From: Candidatus Hydrogenedentota bacterium
Lineage (GTDB): Bacteria; Hydrogenedentota; Hydrogenedentia; Hydrogenedentiales; CAITNO01
Reading direction: 5' to 3'
NCBI GenBank assembly: GCA_903922535.1
Contig: CAIXUF010001447.1
Span: forward strand, 1 to 23,668
Length of the DNA: 23,668 nt
The notes beneath the pieces are model-generated. The model had not been told where the DNA came from, did not search any database, and saw only the letters and a program-made list of their open reading frames with translations. Below, in pieces: positions 16,301 through 22,742 of the stretch. The position numbers and the translations under genes are program-made. Numbering within the stretch: position 1 is the stretch's first letter; each line of letters opens with the position of its first letter.

Positions 16301-16810
16301 GTGCGCCTCGTCCACCAGGGAACTCGTCCACGGTTCCGGCGCGCCCTCGCCCTGTTCGAATCCCCCGTTTGCCAAACCGGCCGAAAGCCAGTCCATGACC
16401 GGCCATGCCGCCGTGTTCCCCGCGTACAGGTAATACGTGGCGCTTCCTTTTGCGGGCATTTCAACGGGAAGCACGATCCTGTCCCCGTCCGCCAAAGAAA
16501 CGCCCCCGCGTTTCGGTTCGCCTTTGGCGTCCCGGACGTCATACAGCACCTCGTCCCCCTCAGCGTCAACCGCACGCAGCCCGGCGACGGAACATCCGGC
16601 AAGTCCATGGGCTTGCGTCGTCTCTGACAGGTCCAACGGCACCGGCATGCCGGACAACGGACTGTCGCCGAGATTCTTCACGATAACAGGAACACGGAGC
16701 GGCCAATAGCCGCCACCATCACAGCTCAGCGGGTGATGCCAGGGCGTTTCGGCCATCGCCGCCCAGCAAATCATGCCGCAAACCACCACACCCAGCCATT
16801 TCCACCGCAT
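13301..16810 (-). CDS. Secreted DUF4091-type glycosidase-like protein with two CBM4/9-like domains
   Basis: The protein has 1169 residues. The ATG at 16810 follows GGAGGATCGCGA and begins a good signal peptide (MRWKWLGVVVCGMICWAAMA). Upstream in-frame starts have neither. An N-terminal DUF2341-like beta domain (WPLRVPVIVKNLGDSPLSG) leads to a jelly-roll module at about 145-290 (NGGFEQGEG to WYDDARLE). A second such module lies at about 434-590 (VADGDMEQGG to WYDAVMLAE). Both have the opening and closing motifs of CBM4/9 carbohydrate-binding domains. The C-terminal half is DUF4091-like: FYLADEPFEK with D926-E927-P928, WWSVDPRQYGW, and the terminal PSIRLMAARSGVDDYEIFL. DUF4091 proteins have a GH-A-like barrel and occur in polysaccharide loci; their reaction is mostly unassigned. 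E927 is a candidate acid. A TATACT at 16870-16865 may be a -10 box, with no good -35. Confidence 0.82.
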   Translation of the reverse strand: MRWKWLGVVVCGMICWAAMAETPWHHPLSCDGGGYWPLRVPVIVKNLGDSPLSGMPVPLDLSETTQAHGLAGCSVAGLRAVDAEGDEVLYDVRDAKGEPKRGGVSLADGDRIVLPVEMPAKGSATYYLYAGNTAAWPVMDWLSAGLANGGFEQGEGAPEPWTSSLVDEAHRMSLVRDGARSGKACARCDVDSGAAPVWVNYAQRGMFVTPGHRYRFTAWVKGRDVQGLAGWYVHVDGNRPLMVNEVAAWDGSFDWRQAVLEFVVPDTGQTFECGTVLHGTGTAWYDDARLESVDDNRTVQAEILPAEALDLKIASPDSSWPPDRGWEWRAQIRLRNFTDQPVERQLVLSDIRSFRNTLAKIVGFAAPTALMLADPEVPGAVLPVHESAPGDLGFVAFIPPRTEKSLWLYAARKTPGAEGEHTLSEAELVGGPSNLVADGDMEQGGDGAAIPWVSGKEGRPDDHSFEACRVEGCVGGSRCLELHVPEESGNLGWVGWRQKVPVKPQTRYVLSGYLKTRDLDGDVTLYGHVLRPDGGTIDALNFGAAPFLAGSKDWTRVESTIVTPRDCGFLEIHLTTNRHGTVWYDAVMLAEAQTGITGPVEARIQPTGPMVWPVSPLVKVFQHDLPPETAPAEGINVCAARNSWESFQLAVRVPDDARCVLTATSLRGPEGATLDPPAIYRVGFVPVDFPVGYHSTTAPACKRFLPVSRGNDGWAGWWPDPLEPVAVENGNQEAHAPVALTADKTQPFWFDIHVPQGAPPGSYTGSITVGHNAIPVTLTVWDFIMPEEKHLPALYDLRSGPLGDFLSGADRKATLQQWHRFLAGFNVSPSMTANDPVFTYENGHVIMEARDFDEEAHDLLDVLHVSKLYTPQIFYACGWAFMPKDVFGLKAFTPEYVDAWKEAYRLFVDHITEKGWRNRFVFYLADEPFEKSEPTITGLARLSDMAREIAPDVPVYSSTWTDIRGLEGHLTQWGIGVHGSFPLDRVEARRAAGERFWFTTDGHMCTDTPLLAIERLLPWFCFRYGVDGYEFWGVSWWSVDPRQYGWHQYISQSDEGHKYYHVRYPNGDGFLAYPPADRHGAPVPSIRLMAARSGVDDYEIFLALRGYADAGDPDARAALETVRLFTPGIPNEGGRFSTQLMHDPYALQEARRVAGDTLSALIRRDNARR

Positions 16811-16992
16811 TCGCGATCCTCCATCGTCTCGTCTTGGCCCGTACAGCCCAAAATTCTGTCGGGCAGTATACGTGCAGTCGTCCCTCAAAAACGACGAAAA
16901 GGGCAAAGCATGTCGCGGGTTTGCGCGGGTTGACAAGAACCGCCGCCCCGGCTGGCCCGCGCTGGCCGGGGTTTGCTTGTACCTGCCCCGTG

Positions 16993-17021
16993 TTGACATA
17001 TCCTGCCATCAGGTCTAATAT
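16993..17021 (+). promoter_or_regulatory. Strong sigma-70 promoter of the PASTA lipoprotein gene
   Basis: TTGACA (16993-16998) is a perfect -35 hexamer. It is 17 bp from TAATAT (17016-17021), a 4/6 -10 match. Transcription would begin near 17028, about 75 nt before the ATG at 17103. This is the closest match to the housekeeping consensus in the window, so constitutive expression is likely. Confidence 0.7.
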
Positions 17022-17102
17022 CAAGATCACTATTTGCGCAGGCTACAAATAGGTGCAGTTCACTCAGGAATCGAGAGCAGTAGAACCAATAGGGGAAGTC
17101 CG

Positions 17103-19196
17103 ATGTTCAGAACCACACTTGGCCGGGGTATCTTTGTGACTCTCATGCTGCTTACGGCCTTTGCCATGGTCGGATGCAAGCCCAACACAATCACGGTGCC
17201 CGATGTGATGGGGCGGATGCAGGCGCAGGCGGAATCGGATATCGTGGCTGCTGGCTTGACCGTCGGCATCGTGATGGAAGCGTACAGCGCCACGGTTCCC
17301 GCAGGAAAAATCATCGGTCAAGACCCGCGGGCAGGTTTGAGTGTCGCACCGGGCACAGTCGTGAACTTGACTGTGTCCAAGGGCGGTCCGCCGGTGTCGA
17401 TTCCCAACGTGTCAAGCCTGACGCAGGAGGCGGCGCAGACGGCACTAACCGGTATGGGACTGACCGTGACGGTACTCCAGCAGTGCAGCAGTACTGTGGC
17501 GGCGGGGTTAGTGGTCAATCAAGACCCTGAGGCCGCTCGGGAGATGGCTCCCGGCAGTTCCGTAGTTCTGACGGTTTCCACGGGACCGTGCCCGGTCCCT
17601 GTCCCCAATGTGGTGGGTCAAACCCAGGCGGCCGCATCCACGTCCATCACCGGCGCGGGCCTCGCGGTCGGTGCCGTCGCGCAGGCATACAGTTTGACCG
17701 TGCCCTCCGGTTCGGTCATCAGCCAGTCGCCTGTTGCGGGAACGTCGGCGAGTCCCGGTTCTGCTGTGGCGCTAACCGTCTCCGAGGGTCCGCAGCCGGT
17801 GATCGTGCCTGATGTGGTGGGCATGACGCAGCTTGCGGCGGACGCGGTTATCACCAATGCGTTGCTCACGATCGGTGCTGCGACACAAATATACAGTGCG
17901 AACGTGGCTGCGGGCTCGGTCGTCAGCCAGACGCCCGCGGCGGGCACGTCTGTCAGTCCGGGGTCTGCTGTGGCGCTGGTCATTTCCGAGGGCGTTCAGC
18001 CGGTGGTTGTTCCAAACGTAGTGGGTCAGACGCAGACAACGGCGACAACGGCGATTACGGGCATCGGCTTGAGCGTGGGCACGGTGATCGAGCAGTATAG
18101 CGCCGCTGTCCCCAAGGGACAGGTGATAAGCCAAAACCCGGAGGCGGGGACAAGCGGTGCACCGGGGACTCCGGTAAACCTTTGGATATCGAATGGCCCC
18201 GCTCCGCCGGAAGCGGCGTTTCGCGCAAGTCCTTCAACGGGAAAGATGCCATTGACGGTACAGTTTACTGACACTTCAACACCGGGAGATGCGGCGATCT
18301 CTACATGGCACTGGCTATTTGGCGATGGGGCGGAGAGCACAGTGCAGGACACCTCTCATGTGTACGCCACGGTAGGATCATACGACGTATCATTGGAGGT
18401 GACTACCTCGGCGGGGAATGACAAGAAGGTGAAGCCCAACTTCATCACTGTTACGCCGCCCGATGCAGGCGATATTCAGACAATCATACTTCCCAAGTAT
18501 GTGCCTTTGGAGATGGTCTGGTGTCCATCAGGTTCCTTCCAAATGGGCCGGTATCCGGGCGAGCAGGACAGCTACGTCTGGGAAGACCCGCAACATCTGG
18601 TGACGTTTGCGAGTGGTTTCTGGATGGGCAAGTATGAACTGACCAAGCGACAGTGGCAGGCGGTGATGGGCACGACCCCATGGTCTGGGAAGGACCACGT
18701 ACTTGCCGACTTGGACAGTCCGGCGGTGTATGTGTCGTGGAATGACGCGCAGTCGTTCATCACGCTAGTCAACGGTGCCACGGGATTGACATTCCGTCTG
18801 CCCTCTGAGGCGGAGTGGGAATATGCATGCCGTGCGACTACAACGACCCGTTTCTACTGGGGTGACGATCCAAGCTACACGGCTGTTGGAAACTACGCGT
18901 GGTACACGGGTAATTGTTCAAACCAGCAGTACGCGCATTTAGTAGGCCAAAAGGGGGCGAATGGTTGGGGATTGTATGATATGAGTGGGAACGTCTTTGA
19001 ATGGTGCCTAGATACCGCCCACGAGGACTATATCGGTGCTCCGACAGATGGCAGCGCGTGGATACGTACCCCTGACACCCGCATGGGCCGCGGGGGAAGT
19101 TGGGGATCTGGGGGTGTCGGTTGTCGCTCGGCGCTCATCATAAGTAACAACCCGACGGAACCACGAGATGATTGGGGTTTCCGTCTCGTTAGGTAG
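17103..19196 (+). CDS. Lipoprotein with five PASTA repeats, a PKD domain and a SUMF1/FGE-like domain
   Basis: The protein has 697 residues. The ATG at 17103 follows AGGGGAAGTCCG. The N-terminus RTTLGRGIFVTLMLL ends in the lipobox MVGC, so C25 should be lipidated. Five PASTA domains (residues 28-364) each contain a (V/I)P(D/N)V opening, a QxPxAG-like turn and an SxG end. A PKD domain (371-450) has WLFGDG and YATVGSYDVSLEV. A SUMF1-type domain (470-697) has PSGSFQMG, LPSEAEWEYACR, GNVFEW, RGGSW and WGFRL. In true FGE two cysteines bind copper; here the second is C674 but the first is S669, so oxidase activity is unlikely. PASTA domains commonly bind peptidoglycan, and PKD and non-catalytic SUMF1 domains commonly mediate adhesion or binding. 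No kinase or transmembrane anchor is fused. It is transcribed alone. A cell-surface binding or scaffold role is inferred. Confidence 0.88.
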   Translation: MFRTTLGRGIFVTLMLLTAFAMVGCKPNTITVPDVMGRMQAQAESDIVAAGLTVGIVMEAYSATVPAGKIIGQDPRAGLSVAPGTVVNLTVSKGGPPVSIPNVSSLTQEAAQTALTGMGLTVTVLQQCSSTVAAGLVVNQDPEAAREMAPGSSVVLTVSTGPCPVPVPNVVGQTQAAASTSITGAGLAVGAVAQAYSLTVPSGSVISQSPVAGTSASPGSAVALTVSEGPQPVIVPDVVGMTQLAADAVITNALLTIGAATQIYSANVAAGSVVSQTPAAGTSVSPGSAVALVISEGVQPVVVPNVVGQTQTTATTAITGIGLSVGTVIEQYSAAVPKGQVISQNPEAGTSGAPGTPVNLWISNGPAPPEAAFRASPSTGKMPLTVQFTDTSTPGDAAISTWHWLFGDGAESTVQDTSHVYATVGSYDVSLEVTTSAGNDKKVKPNFITVTPPDAGDIQTIILPKYVPLEMVWCPSGSFQMGRYPGEQDSYVWEDPQHLVTFASGFWMGKYELTKRQWQAVMGTTPWSGKDHVLADLDSPAVYVSWNDAQSFITLVNGATGLTFRLPSEAEWEYACRATTTTRFYWGDDPSYTAVGNYAWYTGNCSNQQYAHLVGQKGANGWGLYDMSGNVFEWCLDTAHEDYIGAPTDGSAWIRTPDTRMGRGGSWGSGGVGCRSALIISNNPTEPRDDWGFRLVR
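17184..18195 (+). repeat. Five tandem PASTA-coding repeats
   Basis: Five units of about 202 nt each lie head to tail. Units 3, 4 and 5 resemble each other most (shared VVGQTQ or VVGMTQ, GTSxSPGSAVAL and SEG segments), while units 1 and 2 are more diverged. This points to recent duplication at the membrane-distal end. Confidence 0.8.
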
Positions 19197-19246
19197 TGAC
19201 AGCAGGATGTCGCGTTGGCGATAGCACAGAGATTAAACGATTCTCC

Positions 19247-19279
19247 GGGCGGGGTCCTTGAATGTGCCCCGCCCTTTTT
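19247..19279 (+). terminator. Rho-independent terminator of the PASTA lipoprotein gene
   Basis: GGGCGGGG (19247-19254) and CCCCGCCC (19267-19274) form a perfect 8-bp GC stem around a 12-nt loop, followed at once by TTTTT (19275-19279). It sits 50 bp after the stop codon. Confidence 0.85.
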
Positions 19280-19519
19280 GTATGCCGCATTGGCGCCACG
19301 CGCAATCGGGCCATGAATCACCCTGCCGCCGCGACGAACGCGCCCCATGCGTCACCCTGGCGCGTCGAATTTCGCCGGGGGGTGGACTAATGCACGAATC
19401 TGTTGCTACGATCTTCGCAAGCCGACCGGTGTAGCTCCCCGGCGGTGCCTTCCGGCGCGGCGGTGCGCCCGTGATTCCCGCGCCGCTTGCGCCGGGAACG
19501 AACGAAAGGAATCATGTAA
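19280..19519 (+). promoter_or_regulatory. Leader of the SEFIR gene with a weak promoter candidate
   Basis: No gene is seen here. TGGACT (19383-19388) and TACGAT (19407-19412) are 18 bp apart and could be -35 and -10 boxes, each 4/6. Downstream, GGCGCGG (near 19455) and CCGCGCC (near 19480) could form a GC-rich stem in the leader. Nothing else is recognisable. Confidence 0.3.
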
Positions 19520-20857
19520 ATGGCGACGGTTTATCCCCGTAACAACCCCCTTCCATTAAATCCGTATCTGGTTTACTACAAAGACCCGAATCCCATACAA
19601 ATAAGGTTGCAGGCTGGGGACTACGGTTTCGGCACGATGCAATTACGCTGGGTGCAAGACTACCTTGCCATTCCCCCGGAGTTTGGCGACCCTGTTGTGG
19701 CATTCCTGCTATGCGCCGTCGGCTATGATAACTGGATTGATGAAGACGGTTCACGGCTTCTTGGCCATGACAATGACGGAAACAGGGTCCCTCTGAGAGA
19801 GATACTTGGAAATGACAAAGCCGCCGCATGGCGTTGTCGGCGCGAGGAATTCAAACTCCGTGACGCTGTGGCATGGAAATGCCTTCAGAACCACTCTCTA
19901 CCCGGTGAATTCTGGACAGACTGCGATAAGCAAACTCTTCTGGCATGGGCGGTAAACCACGACGTTCCATTATCGCTATTGGGCATGCCGGAAAGGCAGG
20001 ATTCAATCGCACAAGGGTTACACTGGTCCCGCGATGTGGAACCGAAAACGCTCTATTCCAATGGTGTTCTCGATACATCGTACATGGACTTCATGGTTAA
20101 TGGATGGACCCCGGAACTTGGCGACCGGCTTCGGGCGGCACTGGTTAGGATGGGATTCGATGTGAGTGGATACGCGCCGCCTACACTTTCCACGACGCTG
20201 GGCGAACCGACAGAATCCGGCGCGCACGAAGCGAATGCGACGCACGTGGACGCTGGACAGGGTGACACGACGGGCACAACGAAGCAAACACTTGCCATTG
20301 AACCGCGCGCTCTGGCAGCGAAATCCGTGGCGGACGGTGGGCAGGGGGAGGCGGTGCGGCCCGCTTCCCGGCACACAGTTTTCCTAAGTTACGCTTGGGA
20401 GAATCCGGACTTCGCGGCAAAGGTGAAGAAATTGGCGGATGATCTTCGCCAGTCGTGCGTGAATGCTTGGATTGATCAGTACGAAGGCGAGATGGGTCCT
20501 CCGGAAGGCTGGCCATCTTGGACGGACAAGATGATTAGGACCGCGTCGATTGTCTTGATAATATGCTCGCCGCAGTACCTGCGCCGAATCAACAAAGAAG
20601 AGGAACATGGTGTGGGTCTCGGCGCGACATGGGAAGGGCATCTGATTAACCAGCATCTATACCAGGGCCAGATGAAGAATGAGAGGTTCAGAGCAGTTCT
20701 TCTTGAAGAGAACCACGTTGATTGTATACCAACACCGCTCGGAGCATTTACCCATTTCAAAATATATCAGCCGGGATGCTATGACCGACTGTTGAGCGCT
20801 CTAACCGGAAAACGCCGCAAAACTGCACCCCCTTTGGGTGAAGTGCCCGAGAAGTGA
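19520..20857 (+). CDS. SEFIR (TIR-like) domain protein with unrecognised N-terminal region; candidate defence effector
   Basis: The protein has 445 residues. The ATG at 19520 follows AAAGGA by 10 bases; an ATG six bases earlier meets a stop at once. There is no signal peptide or membrane segment, so it is cytoplasmic. From R284 the C-terminal domain reads HTVFLSYAWENPDFA, then NAWIDQYEGEMGPPEGWPS, then ASIVLIICSPQYLRR. These are the box motifs of SEFIR domains, relatives of TIR. Bacterial SEFIR/TIR domains often degrade NAD or assemble into immune signalling complexes. Residues 1-225 are not recognised: they are rich in Trp and Asp, contain no Cys-pair or nucleotide-binding motif, and are joined by a low-complexity linker (about 226-283). 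Base composition is visibly more AT-rich than its neighbours. It stands alone, with no phage, restriction or partner gene beside it, and ends one base from the tRNA-Val. Confidence 0.83.
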   Translation: MATVYPRNNPLPLNPYLVYYKDPNPIQIRLQAGDYGFGTMQLRWVQDYLAIPPEFGDPVVAFLLCAVGYDNWIDEDGSRLLGHDNDGNRVPLREILGNDKAAAWRCRREEFKLRDAVAWKCLQNHSLPGEFWTDCDKQTLLAWAVNHDVPLSLLGMPERQDSIAQGLHWSRDVEPKTLYSNGVLDTSYMDFMVNGWTPELGDRLRAALVRMGFDVSGYAPPTLSTTLGEPTESGAHEANATHVDAGQGDTTGTTKQTLAIEPRALAAKSVADGGQGEAVRPASRHTVFLSYAWENPDFAAKVKKLADDLRQSCVNAWIDQYEGEMGPPEGWPSWTDKMIRTASIVLIICSPQYLRRINKEEEHGVGLGATWEGHLINQHLYQGQMKNERFRAVLLEENHVDCIPTPLGAFTHFKIYQPGCYDRLLSALTGKRRKTAPPLGEVPEK

Positions 20858-20858
20858 A

Positions 20859-20935
20859 TGGTGGGCGGTACAGGACTCGAACCTGTGACATCCTGCGTGT
20901 AAGGCAGGCGCTCTAACCAACTGAGCCAACCGCCC
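20859..20935 (-). tRNA. tRNA-Val (anticodon UAC)
   Basis: On the minus strand a full cloverleaf is visible. The acceptor GGGCGGT pairs with ACCGCCC. The D-arm is GCTC/GAGC with the loop AGTTGGTTA. The anticodon stem CCTGC/GCAGG carries the loop CTTACAC. The T-arm is ACAGG/CCTGT with TTCGAGT. The anticodon TAC reads GUA valine codons. The discriminator is A and CCA is encoded (20859-20861). The 3' end is one base from the SEFIR stop codon. Confidence 0.96.
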
Positions 20936-20953
20936 ATGGGGGGAACTGAACCG

Positions 20954-20983
20954 AGTATAACACCGGCGGACCGAATCAGGCAA
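20954..20983 (-). promoter_or_regulatory. Predicted tRNA-Val promoter
   Basis: On the minus strand TTGCCT (20978-20983) and TATACT (20954-20959) are 18 bp apart. The -10 box ends 18 bp before the tRNA 5' end, a normal distance for a short-leader stable RNA gene. Confidence 0.5.
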
Positions 20984-20989
20984 TGCACT

Positions 20990-21010
20990 GAAGGGCGAAG
21001 GGCGAAGGTC
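20990..21010. repeat. Three 7-nt direct repeats
   Basis: GAAGGGC, GAAGGGC and GAAGGTC lie end to end in the 246-bp gap between the tRNA and the sigma factor gene. The rest of that gap has no gene or clear promoter; a TATGAT at 21113 lacks a matching -35. Confidence 0.6.
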
Positions 21011-21181
21011 AAAGGAAGTGTAACCTTGGGGCGGTTGGCGGCCACTATGGGATTGCCGGGCATTCCGGACATCGGTTTGGGTGCCCGGTGGCGCGGTGCT
21101 TCCGCGCGGGACTATGATGAGGTGGACAGCGCGCTCGCCTCCGGAACGGACCGGCGCGCAAACACAGTCAGTGGATAACGT

Positions 21182-21769
21182 ATGGCGGACCAAGAGGACA
21201 AGTCCACGCAGGACGACCCGGACCTCGCCGACGCGACGGCCGCGGCGGCGGGGGATGAGGCCGCCTTTGCGCGGATTGTCCGACGACGCCAGGGTGACAT
21301 CGGCCGCCAAATGTGGCATTTCACCCGCGACCGGACGGACCATGAGGCGCTGGTGCAGGAGGTGTTCGTCGGTGCGTTCCTAAGCCTGCCGCGGTACCGC
21401 GGCACGGCGCCGGTGCTGCACTGGCTGCGGCGCATCGCCACGCGCACGGGCTACCAGTACTGGAAACGGCAGGCGCGAAAGCGCGGCCCGCTGGCGGCGC
21501 TGGAGTCGGCCTGGACCGAACAGGCGCTGCGGGCCGTGGACGGCGGCGCGCCGTCCGAGGCGGCCGAATGCCTGTTTGAACTGCTGCGGCGTCTGCCGGA
21601 CAAAGACCGGCTGGTGCTGACACTGATCTACTTTGAAGAATGCAGCATGGCCGAGGCGGCCGAACGCATGGGCTGGAGCGTGACGCTGGTCAAAGTGCGC
21701 GCGTTCCGGGCCCGGCACCGGCTGCGCACAATGCTTGAGGAGGCTGGATATGGACCGAAACAGCACTGA
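21182..21769 (+). CDS. ECF-type RNA polymerase sigma factor
   Basis: The protein has 195 residues. Region sigma2 spans about 25-95, including DHEALVQEVFVGAFLSLPRY and the -10-reading WLRRIATRTGYQYWKRQ. Region sigma4 spans about 125-185: RLPDKDRLVLTLIYFEECS, then a helix-turn-helix MAEAAERMGWSVTLVKVRAFRAR. There is no sigma1 or sigma3, as expected of the ECF group. The ATG at 21182 has no clear ribosome site, so translation may be weak. Its end overlaps the next gene by 20 bp, which implies translational coupling. ECF factors usually respond to envelope stress through a membrane anti-sigma partner; the two following membrane proteins are the obvious candidates. Confidence 0.9.
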   Translation: MADQEDKSTQDDPDLADATAAAAGDEAAFARIVRRRQGDIGRQMWHFTRDRTDHEALVQEVFVGAFLSLPRYRGTAPVLHWLRRIATRTGYQYWKRQARKRGPLAALESAWTEQALRAVDGGAPSEAAECLFELLRRLPDKDRLVLTLIYFEECSMAEAAERMGWSVTLVKVRAFRARHRLRTMLEEAGYGPKQH

Positions 21770-22034
21770 TCCGGCGGAACGCTTCGTCAACCGTCTTGCC
21801 GCCGCCGCCCGCGCGGAGGCTATTCCGCAGGTGGATGTCGCCGCACGGGTATTGTCCGCGGTGCATGCCCGGCACAAGGCGACCGTTCCCGCCTGGGACT
21901 GGTCCTTTCATGTCATGGCGCTGGCATCCTGTGCCGTGGCCCTGTTCTCCGTGGTTGCCAGCGCCGACGCGCTCGGCTTTCTGTTTGATCCGCTTGTCGC
22001 CTTGCTGTCCGTCTATCCGGACATCCAATTCTAG
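21750..22034 (+). CDS. Small membrane protein, putative sigma-factor partner
   Basis: The protein has 94 residues. The ATG at 21750 lies inside the end of the sigma gene and follows GAGGAGG by seven bases; a TTG at 21735 is a less likely start. The N-terminal half is charged and cytoplasmic-looking (MDRNSTDPAERFVNRLAAA). The C-terminal half is hydrophobic, with one or two membrane spans (FHVMALASCAVALFSVVAS). There is no zinc-binding HxxxCxxC anti-sigma motif. The family is not recognised. Position and coupling to the ECF gene suggest a regulator or anti-sigma-like role. Confidence 0.7.
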   Translation: MDRNSTDPAERFVNRLAAAARAEAIPQVDVAARVLSAVHARHKATVPAWDWSFHVMALASCAVALFSVVASADALGFLFDPLVALLSVYPDIQF

Positions 22035-22046
22035 GGAGACCCTGCC

Positions 22047-22571
22047 ATGTCCGAAGACGAACCGGTCGTTGAAGTTGCGGAAAACGGCCCCACACCCGAC
22101 GCGCCCGCACAGCCCGAACAACCGATAGTGCCTGCCCCGGTGCCCGTGCCCCCCAAGCGCCGCCGGTGCTGGGTGAACATCCTGCTCGGCCTGCTCATCT
22201 TCGCCTGCGGCGCGGTCACCGGCGGCGGCGTGGCCCTGCGCGTCGCCTGGAACCGGGTCGCCATGACAATGCAGCACCCTGAACAGGCGCCCGGAAAGGC
22301 CACCCAGCGCCTGACGCGCATGCTCCGGCTGGACGAAAAACAGGCCGCCGAGGTCAGGGCCATACTCGAACGCCGCTTTGAGGCCATCGGCGCGCTGCGC
22401 CGCGAGATCGGCCCCCGCGTCGACACGGAACTGGAGTCCATCCGCGACGAGATTTCCGCCGTCCTGCGCCCCGACCAGGTCCAGCGCTGGACCCGCATCT
22501 ACGACAATCTGCGCCCGCGCCTCTTCTCGCCCAAACTCAAAGAAAAGCCCCCCCACCGACCAACCAATTAA
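22047..22571 (+). CDS. Single-pass membrane protein with Spy/CpxP-like helical exterior domain
   Basis: The protein has 174 residues. The ATG at 22047 follows AGGGAGACCCTGCC and is 12 bp after the preceding stop. An acidic, proline-rich cytoplasmic start (about 1-36) and a KRRR patch precede one membrane span (about 41-65, VNILLGLLIFACGAVTGGG). The exterior part is mostly helical: LTRMLRLDEKQAAEVRAILE, later ISAVLRPDQVQRWTRIY. This resembles the LTxxQ-type helices of Spy/CpxP and related metal-sensing (CnrX/ZraP-like) periplasmic proteins, which bind unfolded proteins or metals. Similarity is by pattern only. In this operon it could be the envelope sensor for the sigma factor. Confidence 0.72.
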   Translation: MSEDEPVVEVAENGPTPDAPAQPEQPIVPAPVPVPPKRRRCWVNILLGLLIFACGAVTGGGVALRVAWNRVAMTMQHPEQAPGKATQRLTRMLRLDEKQAAEVRAILERRFEAIGALRREIGPRVDTELESIRDEISAVLRPDQVQRWTRIYDNLRPRLFSPKLKEKPPHRPTN

Positions 22572-22598
22572 TATTTCCAGACAAGTGACAACCTACTG

Positions 22599-22742
22599 TC
22601 TTCCCATCCTCCCATCTTCCCATCCTCCTGTCCTCCTGTCCTCCCATCCTCCTGTCCTCCTGTCCTCCTGTCCTTCTGTCTTTCTGTCTTTCTGTCTTTC
22701 TGTCCTTCTGTCCTCCTGTCTTTCTGTCTTTTTGTCTTCCCT
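22599..22742. repeat. 18-unit, 8-nt pyrimidine tandem repeat
   Basis: Eighteen contiguous 8-nt units fit TCYTYYYR, mainly TCCTCCTG and TCTTTCTG, with TCCTCCCA or TCTTCCCA variants at the left. The tract is almost pure pyrimidine on the plus strand and lies between the convergent Spy-like and GH16 genes. No interval is interrupted, so it is a minisatellite and not a CRISPR. Variants cluster by position, indicating local slippage. Confidence 0.9.

Noticed and set aside
16861..16880. Full promoter for the DUF4091-type gene
   Set aside because: TATACT is a fair -10 but no -35-like hexamer lies at 16-18 bp, so a full promoter is not called.
19383..19406. Possible degenerate second copy of the tRNA-Val 3' end (CGAATCTGTTGC near 19395)
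   Set aside because: Only 9 of 12 bases match CGAACCTGTGAC and the flanks do not align, so it is not evidence for an attachment site.
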